The notes beneath the pieces were generated by a model. The model worked only from the letters and a program-made list of their open reading frames with translations, made no database searches and had not been told where the DNA came from. 64,000 nt of DNA from Thermatribacter velox (lineage in GTDB: Bacteria > Atribacterota > Atribacteria > Atribacterales > Thermatribacteraceae): assembly GCF_038396615.1 (NCBI RefSeq), contig NZ_CP121689.1, positions 2,058,001-2,122,000 of the forward strand, in the 5' to 3' direction. Shown here piece after piece: positions 16,248 through 24,749 of this stretch (positions are counted from its first letter, which is position 1; every line of letters starts with the position of its first letter). A program made the position numbers and the translations under genes.

Positions 16248-17306
16248 ATGAAAAACTACCGCATCGGTGTAATCCCTGGAGACGGCACTGGACCGGAAGT
16301 GGTGCGTGAGGGATTAAAAATACTGGAAGCAGCAGCCAGGAAATATGGCTTCAAATACGAAACCATTGTTTATCCCTTTGGTGGAGAACATTACAAAAAA
16401 ACCGGTGAAACACTGCCAGATTCAGCAATCGAAGAATTCAAAAAGCTTGACGCACTGTACCTTGGTGCCATAGGCCATCCTGACGTAAAACCCGGGATAC
16501 TGGAGCAGGGAATTTTGCTTAAAATACGTTTTTCGCTTGACCAGTATATAAATCTCCGTCCTGTCAAGCTCTACCCAAACGTGTGGACCCCCATAAAAGA
16601 TAAGGGTCCAGAAGATATCGACTTTGTAGTGGTGCGCGAAAACACCGAAGGCCTGTACGTTGGGGCTGGAGGCTTCTTGCGTAAGGGAACTCCTTTCGAG
16701 GTCGCTATTCAAGAATCCATCAATACTCGCAAAGGAGTGGAACGTTGCATACGCTTTGCCTTCGAATACACCATAAAGCGCAACAAAAAGAAAAAACTGA
16801 CTCTGTGCGGAAAGACCAACGTTCTCACCTATGCCTTTGACCTCTGGGAACGAACCTTTTACGAAGTGGCCAGGGAGTACCCAGAAGTACAAACCGACTA
16901 TGCACACGTGGATGCTACCACTATGTGGATGGTCAAAAACCCCGAGTGGTTCGACGTTATTGTAACCGATAACATGTTTGGTGACATCATCACCGACCTT
17001 GGAGCCATGATTCAGGGAGGCATGGGTGTTGCAGCAGGAGGAAACATTAATCCTGAAGGAGTCTCCATGTTTGAGCCTATCGGTGGTTCAGCACCCAAAT
17101 ATACAGGTCAAAACGTGATTAACCCCATAGCCGCTATCTGTGCCTTAGGCATGCTCCTTGATAACATTGGAGAAAGTGAAGCATCACAAGCAGTAGAAAA
17201 TGCGGTCATAAAAGCCCTGGAAACCGGAAAAATCAAAAGCATGAGTGCCGGAAAGATGGGGCTGACCACACAAGAAGTAGGAGACTTAATCGCCTCCTTC
17301 ATATAA
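16248..17306 (+). CDS. leuB: Isocitrate/isopropylmalate dehydrogenase family enzyme, probable 3-isopropylmalate dehydrogenase
   Basis: A 352-aa NAD(P)-dependent beta-decarboxylating dehydrogenase. Features are the N-terminal [17 protein letters not shown], the substrate loop with Arg residues in [32 protein letters not shown], the Lys in [17 protein letters not shown], the metal-binding [17 protein letters not shown], and cofactor segment [15 protein letters not shown]. Its standalone position, without leuA, leuC or leuD nearby, leaves D-malate or tartrate dehydrogenase as alternatives. The start ATG follows GGAAGGAGG. It has its own promoter and a symmetric terminator, so it is a single-gene transcript. 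Confidence 0.8.
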   Translation: MKNYRIGVIPGDGTGPEVVREGLKILEAAARKYGFKYETIVYPFGGEHYKKTGETLPDSAIEEFKKLDALYLGAIGHPDVKPGILEQGILLKIRFSLDQYINLRPVKLYPNVWTPIKDKGPEDIDFVVVRENTEGLYVGAGGFLRKGTPFEVAIQESINTRKGVERCIRFAFEYTIKRNKKKKLTLCGKTNVLTYAFDLWERTFYEVAREYPEVQTDYAHVDATTMWMVKNPEWFDVIVTDNMFGDIITDLGAMIQGGMGVAAGGNINPEGVSMFEPIGGSAPKYTGQNVINPIAAICALGMLLDNIGESEASQAVENAVIKALETGKIKSMSAGKMGLTTQEVGDLIASFI

Positions 17307-17337
17307 AAAAACAGGGCGGGCACCCCGCCCTGTTTTT
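17306..17337 (+). terminator. Bidirectional rho-independent terminator
   Basis: AAAAACAGGGCGGG pairs with CCGCCCTGTTTTT around a short loop (17308-17337). The A-run and U-run make it work in both directions. It ends the plus-strand dehydrogenase transcript and the minus-strand envelope operon that converges on it. Confidence 0.92.
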
Positions 17338-17339
17338 GC

Positions 17340-18194
17340 TCACTCAAGAGGAGTGCCTCCCTCCTGGGTAGGAGGACCTGAGGACGCATTGCTTCCCTCA
17401 AGAGGAGTTCCACCTTCCTGGGTAGGTGTGCCCGAAGAAGTAATACCTGGAGAACTGATAACCACCCCTTCTCCTGCTTCCACGTTCGGCTTTTGCCTGG
17501 AAGAAGCAATGAGGTTTTTGATCTCCATCTCCACCAGACTTAAGTGGTCGTATTTATTCACAGCTTCGCTAAGTACTGCCGCTACTCTTGAAGGGTCAAT
17601 CCCTTCTCTACGTGCTCGTTCCAGGAGCCTGGTGAATTTTTTTAGCTCAGAGGGCGTAGCCCCTTTTTGAACAACCCCAGCAATTACCAAACCTGCCTGG
17701 TCTGGCGCAAAACCCAGTTCAACAAAGGCAGCCAGCGAATCAACAACTGATTCCAGACGCTTCCCATCCTTGTGCAATATCTCCTCCAGTACCTTTTGCA
17801 AATCTTCGGGGGAAGTAGAGGACTCAAAAACCAGAGCAAGATTGTAAAGCAAATTCTCTTTGTTGGCTACCCGAGCATCAACGTCCTGCAAGGTCTTTTT
17901 AGCCAGAAGCAAACTATCTTTTTTGCGTTCTAAGGTTTTAACCAGGTTATAGGGGAGAACCTTTTTTTTCAGACCTTCTCCCAGCTTTAGCACCAGGGGT
18001 TCAGGAGAAATACCCTCCTGCCTTACTTCATCCAGTATCTCAGATACCCTCTGCAAGAGATATTCCTTGTCCTCTTCTGCATAAAAAGAAGGAGCACCCT
18101 GGATAAGTGAAGTCACATTTTCTTCAGCAGCAAAAGCTAAAAAGCTCCAGAAACTAAAGAAGAGAAAAAGAGCAAAAAAAAAGAACCTACGCAT
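17340..18194 (-). CDS. Secreted helical protein of unknown function with C-terminal Pro/Gly/Thr repeats
   Basis: A protein of 284 aa that I do not recognise. Residues 1-23 form a signal peptide (MRRFFFFALFLFFSFWSF, cleavage after AFA). Residues 25-225 are predicted helical and charged, with short repeats resembling DUF-type helical bundles (SEILDEVRQEGISPEPLVLKL). The C-terminus is low-complexity with an 18-residue unit repeated twice, each containing PTQEGGTPLE. Start ATG 18194 is one base after the anti-sigma-like gene stop, so translation is probably coupled; four further codons upstream are possible. It is the last gene of the sigma-factor operon and may be its extracytoplasmic partner or target. 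Confidence 0.75.
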   Translation of the reverse strand: MRRFFFFALFLFFSFWSFLAFAAEENVTSLIQGAPSFYAEEDKEYLLQRVSEILDEVRQEGISPEPLVLKLGEGLKKKVLPYNLVKTLERKKDSLLLAKKTLQDVDARVANKENLLYNLALVFESSTSPEDLQKVLEEILHKDGKRLESVVDSLAAFVELGFAPDQAGLVIAGVVQKGATPSELKKFTRLLERARREGIDPSRVAAVLSEAVNKYDHLSLVEMEIKNLIASSRQKPNVEAGEGVVISSPGITSSGTPTQEGGTPLEGSNASSGPPTQEGGTPLE

Positions 18195-18195
18195 A

Positions 18196-18696
18196 CTACC
18201 CACCATTTACCACCAGAACCGAGTTAAAGCCGCCAAAGCCGTCAGAAACCTTGCGTGGAGAAGCAGGATCTGGAACCCACTCCTGACCATCAATGACGAA
18301 AGCATACTGATATTTACCAGGCTTCAAACGAACGGTGATCTTCCAGCAATCGTCTCTGACTTTTTGCATGGCTAAAGCATCCCAGTTAGTAAAATCACCG
18401 GCCACAGCCACCGTGCGTGGGCTTTTCGAAGAAGGATAAAATATCAATTCCACTGTCCTGTATCCTGCAAGGTTGGTAACCTGGAACTCCGGAAGCAAGG
18501 GGAGATTAGTCAAAAAAATCAGCAAAAGGAAAACTCCCGCCAGAGCAAAAACTGCAAACTTTTTAGCTCTGCGATACCTAACCAGCAACGATTCTCTCTG
18601 ATAAATTCTCTCCATTACCCGGTCGCTCAAATCCTCGCCGGGCTCAAAACGAGGAAGACAACTCAGATAATGTTCCAGGTTCTTCCTTTTATCCAT
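18196..18696 (-). CDS. Membrane protein with glycogen-binding-like (CBM48/AMPK1-CBM) domain, putative anti-sigma factor
   Basis: A 166-aa protein. Residues 1-44 are cytoplasmic and charged. Residues 45-66 form one membrane helix (FAVFALAGVFLLLIFLTNLP). Residues 80-166 resemble the AMPK/isoamylase N-terminal glycogen-binding fold: VELIFYPSSKSPRTVAVAGDFTNWD, then WKITVRLKPGKYQYAFVIDGQEW and DPASPRKVSDGFGGFNSVLVV. It follows the ECF sigma gene by 39 bases, the usual place of an anti-sigma factor. The cytoplasmic part lacks a clear zinc HxxxCxxC motif, so anti-sigma function is inferred from position and topology. ATG 18696 follows GAAGGTGA; an ATG five codons earlier has no site. Confidence 0.7.
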   Translation of the reverse strand: MDKRKNLEHYLSCLPRFEPGEDLSDRVMERIYQRESLLVRYRRAKKFAVFALAGVFLLLIFLTNLPLLPEFQVTNLAGYRTVELIFYPSSKSPRTVAVAGDFTNWDALAMQKVRDDCWKITVRLKPGKYQYAFVIDGQEWVPDPASPRKVSDGFGGFNSVLVVNGG

Positions 18697-18735
18697 ACTT
18701 ATCACCTTCATTTATATATACGTTTCCTACCCCCT

Positions 18736-19335
18736 TCAGGTTTCAGAAACATCCGGGCCAAAATATTCTTGCAACCACTCTTTTAACTTCTTGCGTGCCC
18801 GGTGGAGATAAGTTTTAACCGTTCCCAGTGGCAAACCAGTGATTTTAGCGATTTCCTCATAAGAAAGATTCTCGATGTGTCTTAAGACGATTACCTCCCT
18901 CAATTTAAGAGGAAGGCGGGCAATCGCCTTTTCCATTTCCAAAACCATTTCCTTATCAAGCACCACCCCGTCGGGATCAGAAAAGGCGCTCTGTTCAACA
19001 AGCTGCTCCAGTTCCTCTTCGCCCTCCTCTCCCACAGGTTGGGAAAGGGAAAGAAAGGCAAACTTGCGACGACGAAAAAAATCTCTACACACATTGAGGG
19101 CTATTCTGAAAATCCAGGTAGAAAACTCGTACGAAGAATCGTACTTGCGCAAGGCACAAAAAGCTTTCACAAAAGTTTCCTGGGTAAGGTCCTCTGCCTC
19201 TTCGCGCTGGCGTACCATTCGAAAGACATAGTTGAAAACTGCTCGCTCGTACTTCTGCACCAGGAGACGAAAAAGCTCTGTATTGCCCTGCAGCACTTCC
19301 TGAATTATTTCCCGGTCGTTTTTTTTTAAAGACAT
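18736..19335 (-). CDS. ECF-family RNA polymerase sigma factor
   Basis: A 199-aa ECF (SigE/SigW-like) sigma factor. Region 2 covers residues 20-90: FRLLVQKYERAVFNYVFRMV, then EEAEDLTQETFVKAFCAL and FSTWIFRIALNVCRDFFRR, which bind core polymerase and the -10 element. Region 4 covers residues 140-190: LPLKLREVIVLRHIENLSYEEIA and GLPLGTVKTYLHRARKKLKEW, a helix-turn-helix for the -35. An acidic linker joins them. The gene starts 9 bases after the TPR lipoprotein stop and precedes the putative anti-sigma gene. Its place in an envelope operon suggests an envelope-stress or surface-glycan response. Confidence 0.93.
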   Translation of the reverse strand: MSLKKNDREIIQEVLQGNTELFRLLVQKYERAVFNYVFRMVRQREEAEDLTQETFVKAFCALRKYDSSYEFSTWIFRIALNVCRDFFRRRKFAFLSLSQPVGEEGEEELEQLVEQSAFSDPDGVVLDKEMVLEMEKAIARLPLKLREVIVLRHIENLSYEEIAKITGLPLGTVKTYLHRARKKLKEWLQEYFGPDVSET

Positions 19336-19344
19336 AAATATTAG

Positions 19345-20553
19345 CTAAAAAACGTTCTGGTTAAGCCAATCGATGCGAAAGCGAACACTCTTTATCAGCG
19401 AAGAACCATCAGCCCATTTGGCTCCGGGATAATTTTTGATGATGTAAAGATAAGTCTGGTAAGCTTCCGTATACCTCTGGAGGCGCTCAAGACAGAGACC
19501 TTTGTGAAAAAGAGCAGCAGGAGCAATCGCAATACCATTGTACCAGGTACCTTGAGGGTACTTTTCCACACAATCTTCAAAAGCAAGTAGAGCCTCGGAA
19601 AAACGTTCTGCCCGATAAAGCGAAGCGCCTTCGAAATACTGCGCATCATCAGAAAGGTCAGTATTAGGGTAACGATTGACGTACTCATCAAAATACCGGG
19701 CTGCCTCGAGGAAATTGTTCAGCTTATACATGCAGTGGCCTATGGCATAGATGGATTTTCTTTCCAGTTCCCCACCAAACTCTTGAGCCTGCTGATAGGA
19801 CTGGTAGGCATTAAAATAGTCGCCAAGAATGTAGTAACAATCTCCGATTTCATAATAGGCAGCGCCCACCAGGTCACTCTGGGGATATTGCTCAATAAGA
19901 CGACGGTACTCGCTGATTGCCCGGTAGTAGTCACCGTAGCCTTCGCCATAGCTTTTGGCAAGCAGATATTGTGCATCATCTGCAAACTCACTATCTGGAT
20001 AGCTATTGACCACAGCGTTAAGGTCAGCAACCGACTTCTCATACTCTTCAAGGTAATACAGGGAAGCCCCTCTTACAAAAAGCACGTCCCCCTGCAGTGG
20101 ATCCTGGGGATAAAGAACAAGAAAACTGTTCGCCTCATCGACAACTCTCTCGTAAAAACCCAGTTGATAAATTTCGAATAGAAAATCTCTCTGGGTCTGC
20201 GGGGTTTTCTCTGCAAGGTAAACCACGCCTTCTGGATTAATATCGCAAATTGTATCGGCAACAATATCAACTTCTAAAACCTTCCCGGCATAGTCAGGGT
20301 GTGAGAAAAATACGTAACGTTTTCCAGTAGGCACTCTATCAATTAAGAAACTCCCGTCTGCCAGGGTGATAGTAGATCGATTGGCAACTTCCACCAGTAC
20401 ACCGTCCAGAGGCGCTCCGGCTACACTCAAAACCCGGCCTCTGAGAGAACCATATTGCAAAAAACCGCCATTGAGACACCCCGCTAGAAACACAATCCAG
20501 AGGATGCCAGCTATAAGTATTCCATATACACCAATTTTGCTTTTATCCTTCAT
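19345..20553 (-). CDS. TPR lipoprotein with N-terminal carboxypeptidase-regulatory-like domain
   Basis: A 402-aa lipoprotein. Residues 1-25 are a signal ending in the lipobox LAGC, so it is anchored to a membrane on the outside. Residues 35-115 form a beta-sandwich of the carboxypeptidase-regulatory type (LRGRVLSVAGAPLDGVLVEV, then LADGSFLIDRVPTG). Residues 120-402 hold about eight tetratricopeptide repeats of the BamD/YbgF type (PDSEFADDAQYLLAKSYGEG and similar). The start at 20553 has GGAGG nine bases before it; the longer frame to 20742 lies inside the previous gene. It may assemble envelope complexes. It overlaps the upstream TPR gene by 11 bases. Confidence 0.82.
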   Translation of the reverse strand: MKDKSKIGVYGILIAGILWIVFLAGCLNGGFLQYGSLRGRVLSVAGAPLDGVLVEVANRSTITLADGSFLIDRVPTGKRYVFFSHPDYAGKVLEVDIVADTICDINPEGVVYLAEKTPQTQRDFLFEIYQLGFYERVVDEANSFLVLYPQDPLQGDVLFVRGASLYYLEEYEKSVADLNAVVNSYPDSEFADDAQYLLAKSYGEGYGDYYRAISEYRRLIEQYPQSDLVGAAYYEIGDCYYILGDYFNAYQSYQQAQEFGGELERKSIYAIGHCMYKLNNFLEAARYFDEYVNRYPNTDLSDDAQYFEGASLYRAERFSEALLAFEDCVEKYPQGTWYNGIAIAPAALFHKGLCLERLQRYTEAYQTYLYIIKNYPGAKWADGSSLIKSVRFRIDWLNQNVF

Positions 20554-21232
20554 CTTTTTTTTCCTCCAGCCTGGTAAGTTCCTTCTTCGCTCCCTGATAT
20601 AAAGGAGAACTCTCGGGTAAGTTCTCAACAATCCACGAAAAGGCCGCTTTTGCCTGTTCAATATTTCCGGCTTTAAGATCCAAAAGTGCCAGATAGTATC
20701 TGGCGTAAGCATTGGAGGGTTGTATTGCGACAACCCCTTCAAAAGCCTCTTTCGCTTTCTCCACGTCTCCTATTTTATAACAAACATAGCCAAGATGCAG
20801 CAAGTAAAGAGAGTTGTTCTCTGAGCGCTTCAAAGCCTCTTCAAGCGCTTCCCGGGCTTTTTCCCACTCGCTAATCGAGGGCGCTTCGCTACGCAGTTCA
20901 TATATATAAGCCAAACGGAACCAGCTTTGATGGTCTTCAGGATGCGCCTTGAGGTGCATCCTGAAAGCACGTATCGCCTTTTTGGAAATGCGAAAAGCCT
21001 TGAGATATTCTCCCTCTCGATAATAGATAAGCCCCATTTCAAAATAGGCATCATGAGGCCTTATCCCCTGCTCTGCACACTTTTCAAAAAGCTTCAATGC
21101 CTCCTCTGTATTGCCACTCCAGAGAGCCTTTTGGGCTTCTTCGAAACAGTTTTGAGCATCTTCTTCAGCAAAAGCGGTGCTCAGAATTAGCACCACAAAA
21201 GCAATGAAAAGACATGCCATAAGCTTTTTCAT
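20543..21232 (-). CDS. Secreted tetratricopeptide repeat protein
   Basis: A 229-aa protein with a signal peptide (MKKLMACLFIAFVVLILSTA, cleavage after AFA), then about five tetratricopeptide repeats (for example ALWSGNTEEALKLFEKCAEQ and YLLHLGYVCYKIGDVEKAKE). It probably works in the periplasm as a scaffold for other envelope proteins. No enzymatic motif is present. The start overlaps the LptF-like gene stop by four bases (ATGA) and the stop overlaps the following lipoprotein start, so the three are one translational unit. Confidence 0.82.
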   Translation of the reverse strand: MKKLMACLFIAFVVLILSTAFAEEDAQNCFEEAQKALWSGNTEEALKLFEKCAEQGIRPHDAYFEMGLIYYREGEYLKAFRISKKAIRAFRMHLKAHPEDHQSWFRLAYIYELRSEAPSISEWEKAREALEEALKRSENNSLYLLHLGYVCYKIGDVEKAKEAFEGVVAIQPSNAYARYYLALLDLKAGNIEQAKAAFSWIVENLPESSPLYQGAKKELTRLEEKKDEG

Positions 21233-22314
21233 CGTCGGTCCACACTCCAGAAAAGAATTATGCCCATCAAGCCAAAGATTACATCCGGCATCCAGGCAGC
21301 AAGCAACGGCTCCATGACCCCCCCACGACCTAAAGAGCGAAAGATAGAAAGCAACATGTAGTAAGCAAAAGCCAGAATTACTGTCACAATAACTCCCAAG
21401 CCTTTAGTGTCTCTGGTGCGCTGAATGCCAAGTGGCATGCCCGCCATAACGAAAACCACAGCCGAAAAGGGAATGGAAAATTTCAAAAAGTAGGCAACTT
21501 CCATTTTTTCGGTTCTTGCGCCGGCTTTTTTGAGAATTTCAATCTGTTTTTTTAGCTGGCGAGAGGACATTTCTTCAGGTGTGCGTTGTTTTTCAAAAAA
21601 CTCCTTGAGTTCCTGTCGCATATCGATTTCCATTTCGGAAAATTCAATTTCCCTGACCAGCTTTCCCTCCTCGTTAAACTGGTGCACCACTCCATCTTTG
21701 ATTAGCCATTTATCTTCCAGCCAGAAAGCGGTCTTAGCAATGATCACCTCAGGATACTGGTTGCCGTTTTTCAGGAAGTAAATAATCACTTTTTTCATCT
21801 CCCAGGTGCGAGTATCTACCTCATTCACATAAAAGTAACGATTCTCTTCGTCTCGGAAAAATACGTTTTGCTCTATTTGGGGAGGACTTTCTTTATAAAC
21901 ATAATAGCGCACCAGGCTCTGGGCGCGATGGTTGGTTTCGGGAACCACCAGGTCATTCAAAAGAAAAGAGCCAAAAGCCACAAGAAGTGCCAGAAAAAGG
22001 TAAGGAAACAGAAAGCGTTTCAAGCTCACCCCGCTGGCCTCAACAGCGATGAGCTCGCTGTCCCTGCAAAAACGGCTCAAGCTGAGTTCTGCAGCCAGAA
22101 GATTAGAAATCGGGAAAGTCATGACCATGTGGGCAGGAAGATACAGAAGAAGAATTTCGAGAACAATCAGAAAGGGCACTTTTTCATTCACAAAAAAATC
22201 AGCCAGTTCAAAAAGAGTTTGCACCAGCATTATAATGGTGACTGCGCCCACCCAGGTAAACATCAAAACAGTGCTTTCGCGCATAACATAGCGATCCAGA
22301 ATTTTGGGAAACAT
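21229..22314 (-). CDS. LptF/LptG family lipopolysaccharide export permease
   Basis: A 361-aa permease of the YjgP/YjgQ family, half of the LptB2FG complex that pulls lipopolysaccharide out of the inner membrane. Residues 1-115 contain three helices with the family opening ILDRYVMRESTVLMFTWVGAV and LYLPAHMVMTFPISNLLAAE. A periplasmic beta-jellyroll spans residues 120-250 (YFYVNEVDTRTWEMKKVIIY). Three more helices end the protein (LKFSIPFSAVVFVMAGMPLGI). Its presence implies an outer membrane. The second permease and LptB are not in the window. It is the first gene of the envelope/sigma operon. Confidence 0.9.
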   Translation of the reverse strand: MFPKILDRYVMRESTVLMFTWVGAVTIIMLVQTLFELADFFVNEKVPFLIVLEILLLYLPAHMVMTFPISNLLAAELSLSRFCRDSELIAVEASGVSLKRFLFPYLFLALLVAFGSFLLNDLVVPETNHRAQSLVRYYVYKESPPQIEQNVFFRDEENRYFYVNEVDTRTWEMKKVIIYFLKNGNQYPEVIIAKTAFWLEDKWLIKDGVVHQFNEEGKLVREIEFSEMEIDMRQELKEFFEKQRTPEEMSSRQLKKQIEILKKAGARTEKMEVAYFLKFSIPFSAVVFVMAGMPLGIQRTRDTKGLGVIVTVILAFAYYMLLSIFRSLGRGGVMEPLLAAWMPDVIFGLMGIILFWSVDRR

Positions 22315-22366
22315 GCTTTCTTCCCTTCTTCTTTTGGTTAAGTTATTTTACCATTAAAGTATCCCG

Positions 22367-22396
22367 TCGACAGAAAAAGCGCTTAGCTGCTAAAAT
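22367..22396 (+). promoter_or_regulatory. Probable promoter of the multi-pass membrane protein gene
   Basis: TCGACA (22367-22372), an 18-base spacer and TAAAAT (22391-22396) precede the start codon by 36 bases in the divergent gap with the LptF-like gene. Confidence 0.45.
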
Positions 22397-22431
22397 GGTA
22401 GCAGAAAGCAACCAAAAGGAGGGAGAGGTCG

Positions 22432-23058
22432 ATGGCTAAAATCAACTTGCAGGATGCTTTTCAAACCCCTTTTCAGCTCATTGGCAAAGTTCCTTCGATT
22501 TTGATTCCTTCTCTCATAGCCAGCTTGATAGGACTGGCACTGTCGCTGGGGCTCCGCAACGCCTTTTTGATGGGGATGCGCTGGCAGGTCTTTGCAGTAA
22601 CCATAATCAGCTATATAGTGGTTCTCTTCAGCATGGCCTGGATTACCCTTCTACTTGAAAAAAACCTGCAGGAAGAAAAAGCCTCTTTGCAGGATTCCTG
22701 GGTAAGGCTTTCTGAGCGCTTAGGAAATGTGGGGGTCGCAGCCCTGGTGGTGGCCATTCTGGTTGCCCTGGGTACTTTTCTCTATCTGATACCAGGAATC
22801 CTCCTGGCATCCATTTTTCTTCCTGCCATACCTCATGCAGCCAAAGAAAATGCCAGCTTTGACAAGGCAGTAAGTTTTTCTTTTCGTTTTGTTTTCTCTC
22901 AAGGTAATTTTGGAGCGGTTTTTCTTATGGTCTTAATCGAATTCCTGCTGAGTTTGTTACCGGTGATCGGCCTCTTTTTGGCCAATCTCTTTATAACCAT
23001 ATGGCTTCCTTATGCAGTTTTAAAATACGGAAGCACCGAAACGGAAGCCCCTGCATAA
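22432..23058 (+). CDS. Multi-pass membrane protein of unknown function
   Basis: A 208-aa integral membrane protein with about five hydrophobic helices (for example VPSILIPSLIASLIGLALSL, FAVTIISYIVVLFSMAWITL and VGVAALVVAILVALGTFLYL). The N-terminus INLQDAFQTPFQLIGKVPSI and the YLIPGILLASIFLPAIPHAA segment resemble the family of small bacterial membrane proteins annotated only as DUF4013-like or glycerophosphoryl-phosphodiesterase membrane-domain-like. No catalytic motif is seen. It is alone on its strand, with its own promoter and a convergent terminator. ATG 22432 follows AAAGGAGGGAGAGG. Confidence 0.75.
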   Translation: MAKINLQDAFQTPFQLIGKVPSILIPSLIASLIGLALSLGLRNAFLMGMRWQVFAVTIISYIVVLFSMAWITLLLEKNLQEEKASLQDSWVRLSERLGNVGVAALVVAILVALGTFLYLIPGILLASIFLPAIPHAAKENASFDKAVSFSFRFVFSQGNFGAVFLMVLIEFLLSLLPVIGLFLANLFITIWLPYAVLKYGSTETEAPA

Positions 23059-23064
23059 AAATGC

Positions 23065-23111
23065 AATTCCGCCAGGGTGGTTTGATGCCTTAATCCAATC
23101 CTGGCGGAATT
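23065..23111 (-). terminator. Long stem-loop between convergent genes
   Basis: A perfect 12-bp stem (AATTCCGCCAGG, 23065-23076, with CCTGGCGGAATT, 23100-23111) separates the membrane protein gene and rpiB, which converge here. On the minus strand GCATTTTTA follows, so it can end the rpiB transcript; on the plus strand only TT follows. Confidence 0.7.
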
Positions 23112-23143
23112 TGGCTCTGCACATAAACCAAAACTCGCTCAAC

Positions 23144-23614
23144 TCAGGAAAATTTTTCTTTTAATAGCTGAAAAACGTCTTTTTCTACCTCTTCCAGGTA
23201 ACGCAGGCGTTCGGCATATTTGCCACCATCAAAAGGAGTATTTAAAAAAATATCCACAAACCGCAGTGCTTCTTCAAGAGGAGTAACCCGGGAGCCCATA
23301 ACCAGAATGTTGGCATCGTTGTGCGCCCGAGCCATTTTTGCAGTGAACTCGTTAAAGCAAAGTACCGCTCTTACTCCGGGATAACGATTAGCGCAAACCG
23401 ACATACCACCACCAGTGCCACAGACCAGAATACCACGGTCGCATTCACCCAGAACCACTGCACGGGCTACTTTTTGAGCAAAAGGAGCTGTTCCCATCGG
23501 CTGCTCATCACTGGTTCCAAAATCCACCACCTCATGACCTGCTTCCTGAAGCTTTTCTTTAATGGCTTCCTTATACCTGTATCCGGCATGATCTGCACCC
23601 AGAGCAATCTTCAT
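23144..23614 (-). CDS. rpiB: RpiB/LacAB family sugar-phosphate isomerase
   Basis: A 156-aa sugar-phosphate isomerase, ribose 5-phosphate isomerase B type. Motifs: ALGADHAGY (residues 4-12, phosphate and catalytic His), the catalytic Cys in LVCGTGGGMSVCAN, and ARAHNDANILVMGSR. The usual D-Y-P segment after the first domain is replaced here by QPMGTAPFAQKVA, so it may act on another sugar phosphate. The start has GGAGGT at good spacing. It lies 90 bases after the SorC regulator stop on the same strand, suggesting a role in the sugar pathway that regulator controls. Confidence 0.85.
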   Translation of the reverse strand: MKIALGADHAGYRYKEAIKEKLQEAGHEVVDFGTSDEQPMGTAPFAQKVARAVVLGECDRGILVCGTGGGMSVCANRYPGVRAVLCFNEFTAKMARAHNDANILVMGSRVTPLEEALRFVDIFLNTPFDGGKYAERLRYLEEVEKDVFQLLKEKFS

Positions 23615-23704
23615 ATGATGTACCTCCTGTTACGTCTTTTTTCAAGAACTCAAAGCGGACCCTTTTGGGCTCTTTTTTCTCAAAAAAAGTACAACGTTTA
23701 AAAA

Positions 23705-24649
23705 TTATGCCACTTCGAGCAATTTCAAAGCTGTCAGTTCATCAGTAATCAGAATTTTAATAAACCGCCCACGAATTGCTCCAAGGATAGCCTCAACTTT
23801 GCGTACACCACCTGCAAGACCTATAACATTCGGCATGTTACGCAATTCCAGTGGAGAAACAGCAATAGTGCGTCTGTGAATCTCGAGATCCAGCATATTT
23901 CCCTCGATATCATAAAATTGTCCAAATATATCACCCACTCCACCCATTCTTCTGATAATCTCCATGTCTTGCGTATCTATAAAACCAGTCTTTATATAGG
24001 TAGAAAACTGCGGATGCACTACACCAATACCAAGAAAAGACAAACGAGCATTCTTCGCCATTTCAAAAGTTTTACGATTCACCCTTTCTGCAAGGTAAAA
24101 TTCTCGAAGTTCTGGAGATTCAACAACGTTGGGAGCATGTATATAATAACACTCTCCACGATAAACGCTGGCCAAACGCTCTCCAATATTGTAAGGGTTC
24201 ATAAAAGAGCCAACCGTAAGCCCGCCTGCTAAACTAACGAAGCGAACATCATAGACTTCTTCTTTGGGAATAAGGTTATCAGCCATATAACGTAAGGTAC
24301 TTCCCCAACCAACACCAACCAGATCGCCTTTGCGAAGAACTCTATAGAGATAGATGGCGCCACCCTTTCCTACGTTTTCATATGCTACATCTTTTTCCTC
24401 AGAAGAGGGCACAACCACAGCATCTTCGAGCAAAAAAACTTTTTTGAGTTCTTCTTCCAGAGACAAAAGATGAGCATTAGGAGCTTCTATCAGAAAGCGC
24501 ACTATCTTGCTACGCCTGGCTTTATCAAGCAACCTGGTAACCTTAGGTCGAGATAAGCCAAAACGATCGGCTATTTCGCTCAAGGTAATGCCTTCCTGAT
24601 AGTGCAACCAGGCAATACGAACCATCAAGTCTTCTTCGATTTTGGTCAT
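23705..24649 (-). CDS. SorC/DeoR-type sugar-binding transcriptional regulator
   Basis: A 314-aa regulator. Residues 8-55 form a helix-turn-helix (VRIAWLHYQEGITLSEIADRF, then LSRPKVTRLLDKARR). Residues 60-314 form the SorC sugar-phosphate-binding domain, with VGVGWGSTLRYMADNL, NVIGLAGGVRKVEAILGAIRG and the C-terminal ITDELTALKLL. It should sense a phosphorylated sugar and control the nearby sugar genes. It is divergent from the GntR-TRAP operon and may regulate across the gap. It has a good promoter of its own (24678-24706). Confidence 0.92.
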   Translation of the reverse strand: MTKIEEDLMVRIAWLHYQEGITLSEIADRFGLSRPKVTRLLDKARRSKIVRFLIEAPNAHLLSLEEELKKVFLLEDAVVVPSSEEKDVAYENVGKGGAIYLYRVLRKGDLVGVGWGSTLRYMADNLIPKEEVYDVRFVSLAGGLTVGSFMNPYNIGERLASVYRGECYYIHAPNVVESPELREFYLAERVNRKTFEMAKNARLSFLGIGVVHPQFSTYIKTGFIDTQDMEIIRRMGGVGDIFGQFYDIEGNMLDLEIHRRTIAVSPLELRNMPNVIGLAGGVRKVEAILGAIRGRFIKILITDELTALKLLEVA

Positions 24650-24677
24650 GAATAACTATTCCCTCCCGACAAAATAA

Positions 24678-24706
24678 ATTATAGGAGTCTAAGAATTGCT
24701 TTTCAA
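24678..24706 (-). promoter_or_regulatory. Promoter of the SorC-type regulator gene
   Basis: On the minus strand TTGAAA (24706-24701), a 17-base spacer and a perfect TATAAT (24683-24678) lie about 30 bases before the start codon. Confidence 0.75.
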
Positions 24707-24749
24707 AAACATTCACCAAACATTTTAAATGATAACAAATTAGTAGGGC

